NCBI GenBank assembly: GCA_964605185.1
Contig: CAZSBF010000032.1
Location: 1-42,254, forward strand
Source of the DNA: JACRIM01 sp964605185
Lineage (GTDB): Bacteria; Planctomycetota; Phycisphaerae; UBA1845; UTPLA1
DNA length: 42,254 bases
Reading direction: 5' to 3'
The notes under the pieces are model-generated. The model saw nothing but the letters and a program-made list of their open reading frames with translations, was not told where the DNA came from and did not search any database. A program made the translations under genes and the position numbers. This document shows positions 1-8,181 of the stretch, in pieces (positions within the stretch are counted from its first letter, which is position 1; the number at the start of each line of letters is the position of its first letter).

Positions 1-208
1 CCTGGCCGCCGAGGCCGCCGGAGTCGGTGTGGATCTGAGTGTCGCCGTCGGTGGCTTCGATTTCGACGAAGGCATCGGGACCGGCGGCGGCCTTGCGGGC
101 TGCTTCGGTCTGAGCGGTGCGGGCGTTGTCGATTTCCTTGGCCTGCTCGCGCTGGGCGGCGCCGGATTGGAGGACAGAGCCGATTATGTTTGGCGGGATG
201 GCGGACAT
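1..208 (-). CDS. Hypothetical protein, N-terminal part only (cut by window start)
   Basis: An open frame runs on the minus strand from an ATG at 208 to the window edge with no stop. It gives about 69 residues beginning MSAIPPNIIGSVLQSGAAQR. A GAGG ribosome-binding sequence lies 8 bases before the ATG, and codon use looks like that of the neighbours, so I take it as a real gene. After a short hydrophobic start the sequence becomes charged and Ala-rich (about residues 18-42, helical and possibly coiled), then acidic and Gly-rich. There is no signal peptide. It lies downstream of fliA on the same strand but is separated from it by a repeat-filled gap. I do not recognise the family. The link to flagella is by position only. 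Confidence 0.55.
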   Translation of the reverse strand, partial: MSAIPPNIIGSVLQSGAAQREQAKEIDNARTAQTEAARKAAAGPDAFVEIEATDGDTQIHTDSGGLGGQ

Positions 209-354
209 GCGGGCAACCTCACGGGGTGGGAGGTCGGATCACAACCGGGGCAAATTACTCGCGAGTACCACGATGGGCAAGGAAAAAGTGCTGAGTGGTC
301 CGAGACGACGTTCAGAACCCGAAGCGCTCCTCGCATTCGCAGACCCCACCCTAG

Positions 355-377
355 CCCTCCCCTTCGCAAGGGGAGGG
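355..377. repeat. Perfect hairpin, 10-bp arms and 3-base loop
   Basis: CCCTCCCCTT (355-364), loop CGC, then AAGGGGAGGG (368-377) forms a perfect stem. No T-run follows on either strand, so it is not a classical intrinsic terminator. Similar hairpins are, from memory, common dispersed repeats in many bacterial genomes. Confidence 0.6.
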
Positions 378-402
378 GATACGGCTTCGCAGTCGAACTA
401 AA

Positions 403-559
403 ACGGGTTGGAAACCCGTGGAATACCACACCGGTTTGATACCGGTTCCACAAGACACGGGTTGGAAACCCGTGCCACACGAACCCGGTTGGAAACCCGT
501 GCCACACGAAACCGGTTGGAAACCCTTGCCACACGACACCGGTTGGAAACCGGTGCCAC
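403..559. repeat. Tandem array of about six palindromic units, 27-bp period
   Basis: Units begin near 403, 430, 457, 484, 511 and 538. The core is (A)CSGGTTGGAAACCSGTGCCAC (S = C or G), in which CCGGTT-GGA-AACCGG or CGGGTT-GGA-AACCCG pairs with itself. The units differ by compensating changes: in unit 2 (430-451) the loop changes while the arms stay complementary, and unit 6 has CCGG arms where unit 3 has CGGG/CCCG. This suggests that pairing is maintained. Unit 5 has a broken right arm (CCCTT). The array starts 5 bases after the fliA stop, so a fliA transcript would carry a row of hairpins. Confidence 0.8.
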
Positions 560-563
560 AGAT

Positions 564-1337
564 TTACATGCGGAACTCTTTGTCGCGCTGCTTTAGCTGG
601 AAGCGGAGGCGGTCGACGATGGCGGAGTGCATCTGGCTGACGCGGCTTTCGGAGAGGTCGAGGGTGAGGCCGATCTCCTTCATCGTCATCTCTTCATAAT
701 AATAGAGCATGAGGATCAGCCGTTCGGGCTGGGAGAGACCCTTTTGGATCAGCTCCTTCAGGTCGGACTTCTGCATTTCCGTCACGGGGTTGATGGAGCT
801 TTCGTCGCGAAGGATTTCCAACTCACTGACTTCGCTCGAAGAATCGCCGCCGAAGGCCTTGCGAGAAAGGCTGGTCATGGAGACGGCGTTCGAGTCGCGG
901 ACCATGCGCGTGAATTCGGTGTTCGACACCCCAATGCGTTCGGCGACTTCGCGATCGCTGGGGATGCGGCCGAGTTCGCTCTGCAGCGCCTTGGTCGCCG
1001 ACTGAATTTTCTGCGAACGATTGCGCACGAGGCGCGGCACCCAGTCCATGGAGCGGAGTTCATCGAGGATCGCACCACGGATGCGGGGCGAGCAGTAGGT
1101 CTCGAACTTCACACCGCGCCCAAGGTCGAAGGCGTCGATGGCGTCGATGAGGCCGAACATGCCGGCGGAGGTGAGGTCGTCGATTTCGACTTCATTCGGC
1201 AGCTTGGCATGAATGCGTTCCGCGTTGAAGCGGACGATGTGCATGTATTGTTCGACGAGGCGGTTTCGCAGGTCCTTCGTCGGGTTCTTCTTGTACTGCT
1301 TCCACGCCGTGGTGATATCGAGTTGTGTTGCCAGCAT
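564..1337 (-). CDS. fliA: RNA polymerase sigma-28 factor FliA/WhiG type
   Basis: 257 residues, the usual FliA/WhiG length. Sigma region 2 spans about residues 25-102 and includes DDLTSAGMFGLIDAIDAFD and the core RGVKFETYCSPRIRGAILDELR. The linker WVPR and region 3 (SELGRIPSDREVAERIGVS) follow, and region 4 lies at about 200-250 with the HTH MTMKEIGLTLDLSESRVSQM. The ATG has an AGGGAG sequence 9 bases upstream. The protein directs polymerase to late flagellar promoters and is normally held by the anti-sigma factor FlgM until the hook is complete; no flgM is visible here. It is the last gene of the flagellar cluster, 46 bp after a small membrane protein gene, in the usual place after flhF-flhG. 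Identification is firm. Confidence 0.97.
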   Translation of the reverse strand: MLATQLDITTAWKQYKKNPTKDLRNRLVEQYMHIVRFNAERIHAKLPNEVEIDDLTSAGMFGLIDAIDAFDLGRGVKFETYCSPRIRGAILDELRSMDWVPRLVRNRSQKIQSATKALQSELGRIPSDREVAERIGVSNTEFTRMVRDSNAVSMTSLSRKAFGGDSSSEVSELEILRDESSINPVTEMQKSDLKELIQKGLSQPERLILMLYYYEEMTMKEIGLTLDLSESRVSQMHSAIVDRLRFQLKQRDKEFRM

Positions 1338-1383
1338 CCGGTCTTGCTCCCTTTGTCAGGGCGCGCCCTTCGCGCGCCGACGA

Positions 1384-1641
1384 TCAATAAACGGTTTGGA
1401 TGGCGGAGGGATCTGTCGGCGGCACAACTGCCTCCGAGTCGGGTTCGGGAAGATCGGGAAGCTGATCGCGTATGAGGATCATCCCAATCCACCCGACGAC
1501 GCATCCCAGGACCAGACCGGCGAAGAGTCCTGTGACAGCCCGAAGAATGATGACCTGCGGGGAATTTCCTACGGCCAATCCGCGCAGGATCATTGCGCTG
1601 AAGACCACCAACCCACAACAGACACCACACAGTCGAGCCAC
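1384..1641 (-). CDS. Small two-helix membrane protein between flhG and fliA
   Basis: 85 residues from a GTG start; an in-frame stop lies just upstream, so the start cannot move far outward, and GAGG lies 5 bases before it. Two hydrophobic segments (about residues 3-22 and 30-57) are followed by an acidic, Pro-rich tail with LPDLPEPDSEA. The second segment is Gly/Val-rich (LFAGLVLGCVVGWIGM). The frame is preserved and in phase with the cluster (73 bp after flhG, 46 bp before fliA). It has no recognised family. A membrane role linked to FlhF/FlhG placement or to FliA regulation is conceivable from position, but nothing in the sequence proves it. Confidence 0.6.
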   Translation of the reverse strand: MARLCGVCCGLVVFSAMILRGLAVGNSPQVIILRAVTGLFAGLVLGCVVGWIGMILIRDQLPDLPEPDSEAVVPPTDPSAIQTVY

Positions 1642-1714
1642 GTCGCCCTCGTCTCACCATGGCCCACGATCGGGCCTCTCTAGTTTTCGGCAACCAGAAG
1701 GGGCGAGTGGCGTT

Positions 1715-2596
1715 TCAGTTGAAAAAAGAAATCAGACGGTTGAAGAAGCCGGGGGTGTCGGAGTCATCGGAGTCGCGGCGGTCGACCCGCTCCGCCAGTG
1801 CTGCTATGCCGGTCGCGGCCGGGCAGCGCGGATACTGCCGAAAAAATGGGGCACGGGCGCGTACGGAAAGGCCCACGCAGGGGTCCCGCAAAACCTGCCC
1901 GGCGGCGGCGATGCGAAGTCCAAGGAAGCGTTCGGCCGTCGCGGCAAGGCGTTCGTGGACGGCGCGGGCCTCGCGCGGCGAGTCGGCCTGATTCACAACG
2001 AGGGAAATGAGTGATGTGTCGCTCGACTGGCTGAGGACTTTGATTAGGGCATAGGCATCGGTGAGCGCCGTCGGCTCGGGCGTGGTGATGACGAGCGTTT
2101 CATCGGCGGCAGCGGCAAAGGCGAGGACATTTTGCGAGATGCCCGCGCCGCAATCGAGCAATAGCATGTCGCACTGCGTTTCAAGGCGCGACAGTTCGTC
2201 GAGAAGTGCGGCGCGATGATCGCGCGATAAGTCGGTGATGTCGGCAAGGCCGGATGCACCGGGGATGAAGCGCAGGCCGGGGTCGATCTTGACGGTGATT
2301 TCGTCGAGGCGCTTCTGCCGCCGGAGGACGTGCGAGAGGTCGAAGCGGGATTTGATATTGAACAGCACATCGACGTTGGCCGTGCCGATGTCGGCGTCGA
2401 CCAGCACAACGCGGCGGCCGCGACGGGCAAGGGCGAGGCTCAGATTCACGGCGATGTTGGTCTTTCCGACGCCGCCCTTTCCACTGGCGATGGCGAGGAC
2501 GCGGGCGCGGCGGCGCGGAGCAGCCACCGTGCGCGGCGGAGGCGCACTCATCAAGGCGCGAAGGCGCGAGGCTTGATCGAGTGGAATCGCACTCAC
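1715..2596 (-). CDS. flhG: Flagellar number regulator FlhG (FleN/YlxH), MinD-type ATPase
   Basis: 293 residues. The N-terminus carries the FlhG signature DQASRLRALM (residues 7-16), matching the DQAxxLR motif known to stimulate the FlhF GTPase. A deviant Walker A, KGGVGKT, lies at 40-46 and is followed by VDADIGTANVDVLF, and LLLDCGAGI is the Walker B region. The C-terminus ends with an amphipathic stretch, GFFNRLISFFN, typical of a membrane-targeting helix. The family binds ATP, dimerises on the membrane and limits the number of flagella together with FlhF. Its start overlaps the end of flhF by 4 bases, so the pair is probably translationally coupled. The family is clear. Confidence 0.95.
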   Translation of the reverse strand: MSAIPLDQASRLRALMSAPPPRTVAAPRRRARVLAIASGKGGVGKTNIAVNLSLALARRGRRVVLVDADIGTANVDVLFNIKSRFDLSHVLRRQKRLDEITVKIDPGLRFIPGASGLADITDLSRDHRAALLDELSRLETQCDMLLLDCGAGISQNVLAFAAAADETLVITTPEPTALTDAYALIKVLSQSSDTSLISLVVNQADSPREARAVHERLAATAERFLGLRIAAAGQVLRDPCVGLSVRARAPFFRQYPRCPAATGIAALAERVDRRDSDDSDTPGFFNRLISFFN

Positions 2597-3846
2597 GCGG
2601 CGGCCTCCGTTTGCGCGACCGGGAGGCCGAGGATCAAGCGGGCGACGCGCGATGCGCTGCCGGCTTCGATGTCGTCGGGCACTGATTGACCGTTGGTGAG
2701 ATAGGACACGTGCAGCCCGATGTCGGAGAGCACGTTTAGTATCACTCCGAAGCCGACGGCCTCGTCGAGCTTGGTGAAAATAACGTGTTTGACGCCGAGG
2801 GGACTGAATTTCGCGGCGGCTTCACGGATGATCTCTTCGCGGCTGGTGCTGGAGAGGACGAGATGCACCTGATGGGGCTTTGCCGCGTCGAGAAAGCGCG
2901 ACAGATCGGCCACGCGCAGGTCGTCGCGCTGGCTGCGGCCGGCCGTGTCGATGAGGATGACGTCGCAGTCCTTCATGTTCGCGATGGCGGCGGCGATTTC
3001 GTCGGGGGTGGTGACGGCGACGAGTGGAATCTTGAGAATATCCGCATAGGTGCGAAGCTGCTCGACGGCGGCGATGCGATAGGTATCGATGGTGATCAGG
3101 CCGACGCTGCGACCTTCGCGGAGTTTGTAATTCGCCGCGAGTTTTGCGAGGGTGGTAGTCTTTCCGACGCCGGTGGGACCGTCGAGGGCGACGACGGTGG
3201 GCCGACCCTGCGGATTCAATTCGATCTCGGGCGCGGGCGGGACCATCGTCTCAATGCAGCGTTGCAATTCGGAGTCGACCAACTCGCGGGTGATCGCGGC
3301 CTTGTCGGGGGCCTTCGCATCCGCGGCAAGCGATTTCATTTCCTTGCCGACGCGTTCACAGAGCGAGCGGGCCAGTTCTTCGCCGACATGTTGTTGCAAG
3401 AGCTTCGTGTAATGATCGACCAACTCCGCCGGGACCTTTGGGCGCGGCTTGGGTGCCTTGGCGACGAGCCCCGAGACCATGGAGCGGAGTTCCTTGATCT
3501 CTCTCATGATGGCAGGGTCAATCAGTTCGGGACGCGGCGCGACCGGCACCGCAGGCGGCTTCTCCTCGGGGATGCCGCGAAGCGAGGTGCGCGCGTCCGG
3601 TTTGTCGGCGAGGACCGGGGCATTGGCCGTGCGGCGAAAGGTCGTGACGCGGGCATCCGCCGTCGCGGTGATTTCGACGAAGGTCTTCGCGCCGAGGCCG
3701 AGCACACCGCCGCGACGAATCGTCCGGGTGTGCAGGATGACGGCATCGCGGCCGAGATCGGTCTTTACGCGGGTCAGGGCGTCGGACATGGACTTCCCGC
3801 GATAGGTCTTCATGGTCATGTCGGGGTCCGTCGTGTTTCGGCTCAT
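2593..3846 (-). CDS. flhF: Flagellar biosynthesis SRP-type GTPase FlhF
   Basis: 417 residues. The N-terminal B domain (KTYRGKSMSDALTRVKTDLG, about residues 13-32) precedes an N domain and a GTPase G domain: G1 GPTGVGKT (223-230), ITIDTYRIAAVEQLRTYA (251-268), G3 DTAGR (300-304) and G4 TKLDE (358-362). FlhF places new flagella at the correct cell position and recruits early basal-body parts. The start at 3846 is supported by AAGGA 5 bases upstream; ATGs at codons 10 and 12 would match a shorter family N-terminus but lack a good ribosome-binding site. It lies 17 bp after flhA and overlaps flhG by 4 bases. Confidence 0.96.
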   Translation of the reverse strand: MSRNTTDPDMTMKTYRGKSMSDALTRVKTDLGRDAVILHTRTIRRGGVLGLGAKTFVEITATADARVTTFRRTANAPVLADKPDARTSLRGIPEEKPPAVPVAPRPELIDPAIMREIKELRSMVSGLVAKAPKPRPKVPAELVDHYTKLLQQHVGEELARSLCERVGKEMKSLAADAKAPDKAAITRELVDSELQRCIETMVPPAPEIELNPQGRPTVVALDGPTGVGKTTTLAKLAANYKLREGRSVGLITIDTYRIAAVEQLRTYADILKIPLVAVTTPDEIAAAIANMKDCDVILIDTAGRSQRDDLRVADLSRFLDAAKPHQVHLVLSSTSREEIIREAAAKFSPLGVKHVIFTKLDEAVGFGVILNVLSDIGLHVSYLTNGQSVPDDIEAGSASRVARLILGLPVAQTEAAA

Positions 3847-3863
3847 ACGTATCCTTATCTATA

Positions 3864-6002
3864 TCAGGCCACGGCGCGGATCGGCTCGTGCGCCGACTTC
3901 GTGGCGGTTGTGTCCTCGGGAAGGGTTACCAGACCGTGGGTGCGCACGTTGACGCCCCGAACAATCTCGCCGTAGCCCAGTACGGCAACCTGCGGCAAGG
4001 CGGCCTCGATCACGCGGCGGATCCATTGGCGAATCTGCGGCGCGGTGATGAGCACCGGCGGCTTGCCGTTGGCGCGGGCGGCGGCCGCGTCGAGTTCGTG
4101 ACGAATGGCGGTGATCAGTTTGTTCACCATCGGGGGTGGAAGCGTCAGATACGAGCCGCGGTCGGTGCGTTCGACGTGCGAATTCACGAGGTCTTCCACC
4201 GCCGGGTCGAGCGTGATGCCGTGGATGGTGTTGGTGTCGTCGCGATGCAACTCGCAAATGGTGCGGGCCAGCGCAGCGCGAACATATTCGCTGAGCACCT
4301 CGGGGTCTTTCGAACGGCGGCCCCAGTCGGCAAGCGTTTCGAGAATCGTTTCGAGGTCGCGGATGGGGACACGCTCCTTGAGCAGGTTCTGCAGGACGGT
4401 TTGAATCTCGCCGACCTTGAGCGGGTCGGGCGTGACTTCTTCGATGATTTTCGGGCTTCGTTCCTTCAGGTGATCAAAGAGCCGATTGACATCCTGGCGC
4501 GTCAGCAGTTCGGCGGCATGGCGGCGGATCAACTCGGTGATATGCGTGGCGAGGACACTGGTTGGCTCCACCACAGTGTAGTTTCGCTGCTCGGCGAGGG
4601 AGCGATTCGCAGGCTCGATCCAAACAGCGGCGAGGCCAAAGGCCGGTTCGTGAGTTTCGATGCCGTGGACCTGTTCGGAGACCGCGCCGGAGTCGATGGC
4701 CAGCAAGTGGGCCGGCATGAGATCGGCCTTGGCAATGACGGCGCCACGGAGCTTGAGCGCATAAGAATTTGGCTCCAACTGCACGTTGTCGCGAATGCGG
4801 ATCGGCGGAACGATAAGGCCGAGTTCGATGGCGATCTGGCGGCGGATGTTGCTAATGCGATCGAGGAGATCACCGCCCTGCTTCTTATCCACCAGCTTGA
4901 TGAGGCCGTAGCCGACTTCGAGTTCGAGGGCATCGACGGTGAGGAACGATTCGATTTTCTCCGGCTCCTTGGGCTTTGCCGCGGTCTTGGCGGCGACGGC
5001 CTTGGTGTCGCTGGCGACTTTTCGTGTGAGTATGAAGCCCATGCCGCCCAGGCCAACCGCCATGGCAATCAGCGGCGGCTTCGGCAACGGTGTGAGCATG
5101 AGGATGAAGAGAAACGCCGCGGCGAGCATCATCGCGGTTGGCCGCGAGGTGACCTGGCCAATCATCTCCTCGCCCATGTTGGATTTGGCCGTTGAGCGGG
5201 TGACGATCATGCCGGCGGCGATGGAAACAAGGAACGCGGGAATCTGCGCGGCGAGGCCGTCACCGATGGTGAGCTTGGTGAAGACCTCGAGGCAGGTCAT
5301 GATCGGCAGGTTCTTTTCAACCATGCCGACATAGATTCCGCCGAGGATGTTGACGAAAGTGATGACGACGCCGGCAATGGCATCGCCGCGGACGAATTTA
5401 CTGGCACCGTCCATCGCTCCGTAGAAGTCCGCCTCGCGGGTGATATTCTCACGGCGGCGGCGGGCCTCTTCTTCGTTGATCATTCCGGCCGAGAGATCGG
5501 CGTCGATAGCCATTTGCTTACCGGGCATGGCGTCGAGGGTGAATCGGGCGGCGACTTCGGCGATGCGCGTCGCACCCTTGGTGATGACCACAAACTGAAT
5601 CACCGTGATGATGATGAAGATGATGACGCCGACCGGTAGCGAGCCGGCCGCAACGAATCGGCTGAACTCTTCGATGACGTAACCGGCGGCAGACGTCGTA
5701 CCGTCGGCGTTCGTCAGGATAAGCCGCGTCGTGGCCGTATTCAGCACGAGGCGAAACAGCGTGAGCGACAGCAAAAGCGATGGAAACGACGAGAACTCCA
5801 GCGGCCCGTTTATGTACATGACGGTGAGGAGAACGAGCGCGCTGAGCGTGATGTTGGCAATCAGAAGAAGGTCCAACATGCTCGTCGGCAGCGGAATCAG
5901 CAACACGAGCACCAGCGCCATTGCGAGGATGGGGTAGACGAGGCCCCGATACGCCTGAAGAGTCGCAAAGACGCGCGTCAACGCTGTTGGCTGGCTGGGC
6001 AT
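3864..6002 (-). CDS. flhA: Flagellar export gate protein FlhA
   Basis: 712 residues, normal for FlhA. The N-terminal half has about eight membrane helices beginning LVYPILAMALVLVLLIPLP. The FHIPEP-type cytoplasmic loop (about 143-210) contains RFTLDAMPGKQMAIDADL and RRRENITREADFYGAMDGAS, and has the Asp in DADL that the family uses in proton coupling. The C-terminal half is the soluble FlhA-C domain that forms the nonameric ring docking chaperone-substrate complexes. A short basic linker with KPKEPEKIE separates the halves. It lies 20 bp after flhB and 17 bp before flhF. Identification is certain. Confidence 0.98.
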   Translation of the reverse strand: MPSQPTALTRVFATLQAYRGLVYPILAMALVLVLLIPLPTSMLDLLLIANITLSALVLLTVMYINGPLEFSSFPSLLLSLTLFRLVLNTATTRLILTNADGTTSAAGYVIEEFSRFVAAGSLPVGVIIFIIITVIQFVVITKGATRIAEVAARFTLDAMPGKQMAIDADLSAGMINEEEARRRRENITREADFYGAMDGASKFVRGDAIAGVVITFVNILGGIYVGMVEKNLPIMTCLEVFTKLTIGDGLAAQIPAFLVSIAAGMIVTRSTAKSNMGEEMIGQVTSRPTAMMLAAAFLFILMLTPLPKPPLIAMAVGLGGMGFILTRKVASDTKAVAAKTAAKPKEPEKIESFLTVDALELEVGYGLIKLVDKKQGGDLLDRISNIRRQIAIELGLIVPPIRIRDNVQLEPNSYALKLRGAVIAKADLMPAHLLAIDSGAVSEQVHGIETHEPAFGLAAVWIEPANRSLAEQRNYTVVEPTSVLATHITELIRRHAAELLTRQDVNRLFDHLKERSPKIIEEVTPDPLKVGEIQTVLQNLLKERVPIRDLETILETLADWGRRSKDPEVLSEYVRAALARTICELHRDDTNTIHGITLDPAVEDLVNSHVERTDRGSYLTLPPPMVNKLITAIRHELDAAAARANGKPPVLITAPQIRQWIRRVIEAALPQVAVLGYGEIVRGVNVRTHGLVTLPEDTTATKSAHEPIRAVA

Positions 6003-6022
6003 TGGGTATCAGTCGGTCTTCG

Positions 6023-7102
6023 TCACGCCGATGCGCGGCGCGGGGCCTTTCCGGTTAGTTCATAGACATAGGCCAGCACTTCCGCGATCGCTTTGTAAAG
6101 CGACTCGGGAACTTCCTGGCCGACTTCGACGGATTTGTAGAGCGCCTGTGCGAGCGGCTTTCGTTCGACGATGGGAACGCCGTGAGCAATGGCGATCTCG
6201 CGAATCTTTTTGGCGATGTAATCCTGCCCCTTGGCGACGACCTTCGGCGCGCCCATGTCGCGATCGTTGTACTCAATGGCGACGGCAAACTCGGTCGGAT
6301 TGGTCACGACGACGTCAGCCTTGGGAACACTCTTCTTAATCTGCTGCATCAGCGCGACGAACTGCATCTTGCGTCGTCGCTGCTTGATCATCGGATCGCC
6401 CTCCATGCGGCGCATCTCTTCCCTAACTTCCTCTTTCGTCATCTTCAGCTCTTGCTCGAACTTCCATCGCTGCCAGGCGTAGTCCGCAATCCCGACAAGC
6501 AACAGCGCGAAGGCGAGCCGAATCCCGACGTCGTAGATCACCGTCGAAAGAAGTGCGACCAGTTGCCACCCGCCGACGTCCATGGCAAGAATGATCGGAC
6601 CCATGCGGTTCTTGATCGATGCATAAGCGACGAGGCAGACGAGGGCGAGCTTGAGCAGATTCATAATGAGCTGCACCAGCGTCCGCATGCTCAGGAGCCG
6701 CGCGGCCCCGCTGATCGGATTCATCTTTCCGAGATTGGGTTCCAGTGCTTCCGTCGAATAAAGGAGCCCGACCTGCACGATGTTGGAAAGCACGCCGACC
6801 ACCATGACGCTGACGAGAATCGGACCGGCCGCCGCGAGCAGGGCCATGGCGATGGACAGCAATATCGGGACGACGTCAATGCGCGCGGCGTCGTACGGCC
6901 CGTCCACGATGAGATATTTCTTCATCGTGTCGAGCATGGAGTGCATCAGCGCGGGACCAAACCACCGGAGGCAGAGCATCGTCCCGAGAAGCATCAACGC
7001 CGAAGCGAGGTCGGTGCTTCGCGCGACCTGTCCCTTCTGCCGCGCTTCCATGCGACGGCGCGGGGTTGGAGCTTCGGTTTTTTCGCCGGCATCGTTAGCC
7101 AT
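6023..7102 (-). CDS. flhB: Flagellar export switch protein FlhB
   Basis: 359 residues. Basic N-terminus EKTEAPTPRRRMEARQKGQV, then four hydrophobic segments between about residues 33 and 208, a charged linker (MTKEEVREEMRRMEGDP) and the cytoplasmic domain. The autocleavage motif NPTE is at 268-271 (family cleavage between Asn and Pro), followed by FAVAIEYNDRDMGAPKVVAKG. Cleavage switches export from rod/hook to filament substrates in response to FliK, which is encoded at 13693-15492. It overlaps the 3' end of fliR by 8 bases. No unusual features. Confidence 0.98.
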   Translation of the reverse strand: MANDAGEKTEAPTPRRRMEARQKGQVARSTDLASALMLLGTMLCLRWFGPALMHSMLDTMKKYLIVDGPYDAARIDVVPILLSIAMALLAAAGPILVSVMVVGVLSNIVQVGLLYSTEALEPNLGKMNPISGAARLLSMRTLVQLIMNLLKLALVCLVAYASIKNRMGPIILAMDVGGWQLVALLSTVIYDVGIRLAFALLLVGIADYAWQRWKFEQELKMTKEEVREEMRRMEGDPMIKQRRRKMQFVALMQQIKKSVPKADVVVTNPTEFAVAIEYNDRDMGAPKVVAKGQDYIAKKIREIAIAHGVPIVERKPLAQALYKSVEVGQEVPESLYKAIAEVLAYVYELTGKAPRRASA

Positions 7103-7886
7103 TGGCGGCGGCCTCCGCGAGATGTTCGAAGAGTCGGCCGGCCTGGTCGAGGCCGTCGGCGAGGGTGTTTGTCATGAGGTTGTCGGAAGCGCTGATGGTG
7201 ACGGCGACGAGGAAGAGCGCGATGAAGATTTTGAACGAGAAGCCGACCGACATGACGTTAAGTTGTGGCATCGACTTGGTCAGAAAGCCCATGACCAGCG
7301 AGGCAAGCAGCAATGCCAGCACCGCCGGACCACTCAGGCGCAGGGCCACGTCGAACATGCTTCGCGTCATTCCGACGGCGAAATCGGCGACGCTCTGATC
7401 GGCGAGAAACGTGAGCGGCGGGACGTAATCAAAGCTGCGAAGTACGAGCATGACGACGGCGACGTGGCCGCGCAATGCAAGGAAGAACATAAACGCGACA
7501 AAGAACCAGAGTTGGTCGAGGACGGTGAATTCCTCGTCGAACAGCGGATTGAAGACCTGGCCAAGGGCGAAGCCGGACTGGTGGGCGACGATTTTTCCCG
7601 CAATCTGCGCGGCGAAGAAGACGCCACCGGCGGCGAGACCAAGGATTTCACCGATGATGAACTCCCCCACCATGCCCGCGCCGGCCTGACCAAGGCTGAG
7701 TGCCTGCGGAATGCGCGGCGCCACGACGGGAAACGCCATGAGCGACAGCACGGCGACCAACAGGACACGCGGCATGCGCGGAATCTGATTGCTTGACAGC
7801 ATGGGCACGGCGATCAGGATGCCGGCCATGCGCGCGACGACCAGGGCAAAGGCCGGAAGTAACATTTCGAATCGAAGCAATCCCAT
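7095..7886 (-). CDS. fliR: Flagellar export gate protein FliR
   Basis: About 263 residues, almost entirely hydrophobic, with family landmarks ARMAGILIAVPMLSSNQIP, GEFIIGEILGLAAG and GFALGQVFNP. FliR joins the FliP-FliQ-FliR export channel in the inner membrane. I chose the ATG at 7886, which has ATGAG 5 bases upstream. An in-frame GTG two codons earlier (7892) is possible but its ribosome-binding site is too close. It lies 22 bp after fliQ and overlaps flhB by 8 bases. Identification is firm. Confidence 0.96.
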   Translation of the reverse strand: MGLLRFEMLLPAFALVVARMAGILIAVPMLSSNQIPRMPRVLLVAVLSLMAFPVVAPRIPQALSLGQAGAGMVGEFIIGEILGLAAGGVFFAAQIAGKIVAHQSGFALGQVFNPLFDEEFTVLDQLWFFVAFMFFLALRGHVAVVMLVLRSFDYVPPLTFLADQSVADFAVGMTRSMFDVALRLSGPAVLALLLASLVMGFLTKSMPQLNVMSVGFSFKIFIALFLVAVTISASDNLMTNTLADGLDQAGRLFEHLAEAAANG

Positions 7887-7908
7887 TCGCACTCATCCCG
7901 ATTGCCGG

Positions 7909-8172
7909 TCACATCAAGGCGCCATTGCCCCAGAGCTTTACGGTGTACTCAATCATCCGCGTTGTCAGCCATGGGACGAAAAACGCCGTGGCCACGCCCA
8001 TCGCGACGATCTTCGGCACGAAGGTCAGCGTCTGCTCGTGCAACTGCGTCACGGCCTGTCCGATCGAGATGATCAGGCCGACGAGCATTCCGATGATCAT
8101 GATCGGCGCGGCGAGAATGAGCGCGAGCATGAGGGCTTCGTTGGTCAGATCCATGGCGGTACCGATGTTCAC
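7909..8172 (-). CDS. fliQ: Flagellar export gate protein FliQ
   Basis: 87 residues, the expected size, with two membrane helices (about residues 16-38 and 54-74). The family core LVGLIISIGQAVTQLHEQTLTF is recognisable. The start is GTG at 8172, decided by a strong AGGAG 6 bases upstream that itself overlaps the fliP stop region; the ATG six codons in has no comparable site. FliQ subunits wrap the FliP-FliR core of the export gate. It lies 9 bp after fliP. Confidence 0.96.
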   Translation of the reverse strand: MNIGTAMDLTNEALMLALILAAPIMIIGMLVGLIISIGQAVTQLHEQTLTFVPKIVAMGVATAFFVPWLTTRMIEYTVKLWGNGALM

Positions 8173-8181
8173 GTCGATCTC

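Larger units (their letters stand above)
209..563. other. Repeat-filled intergenic gap downstream of fliA
   Basis: This 355-bp gap has no convincing gene. The short open frames across it arise because the repeat unit is 27 bp, a multiple of three, so it reads as repeated GTGFQPVSC-like peptides in one frame. It holds a perfect 10-bp hairpin at 355-377 and an array of palindromic units at 403-559, both listed separately. Positions 209-340 show nothing beyond the ribosome-binding site of the gene starting at 208. Confidence 0.7.

Noticed and set aside
184..539. Open frames with repeated GTGFQPV peptides
   Set aside because: They come from the 27-bp repeat (a multiple of three) and have no ribosome-binding site or non-repeat coding sequence.
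457..559. GTGCCA/TGGCAC within the repeat array looks like a sigma-54 -24 box
   Set aside because: With GG as -24, the base pair 10 bases later is CA rather than GC, and the sequence recurs in every unit as part of the palindrome, so it is repeat structure, not a promoter.
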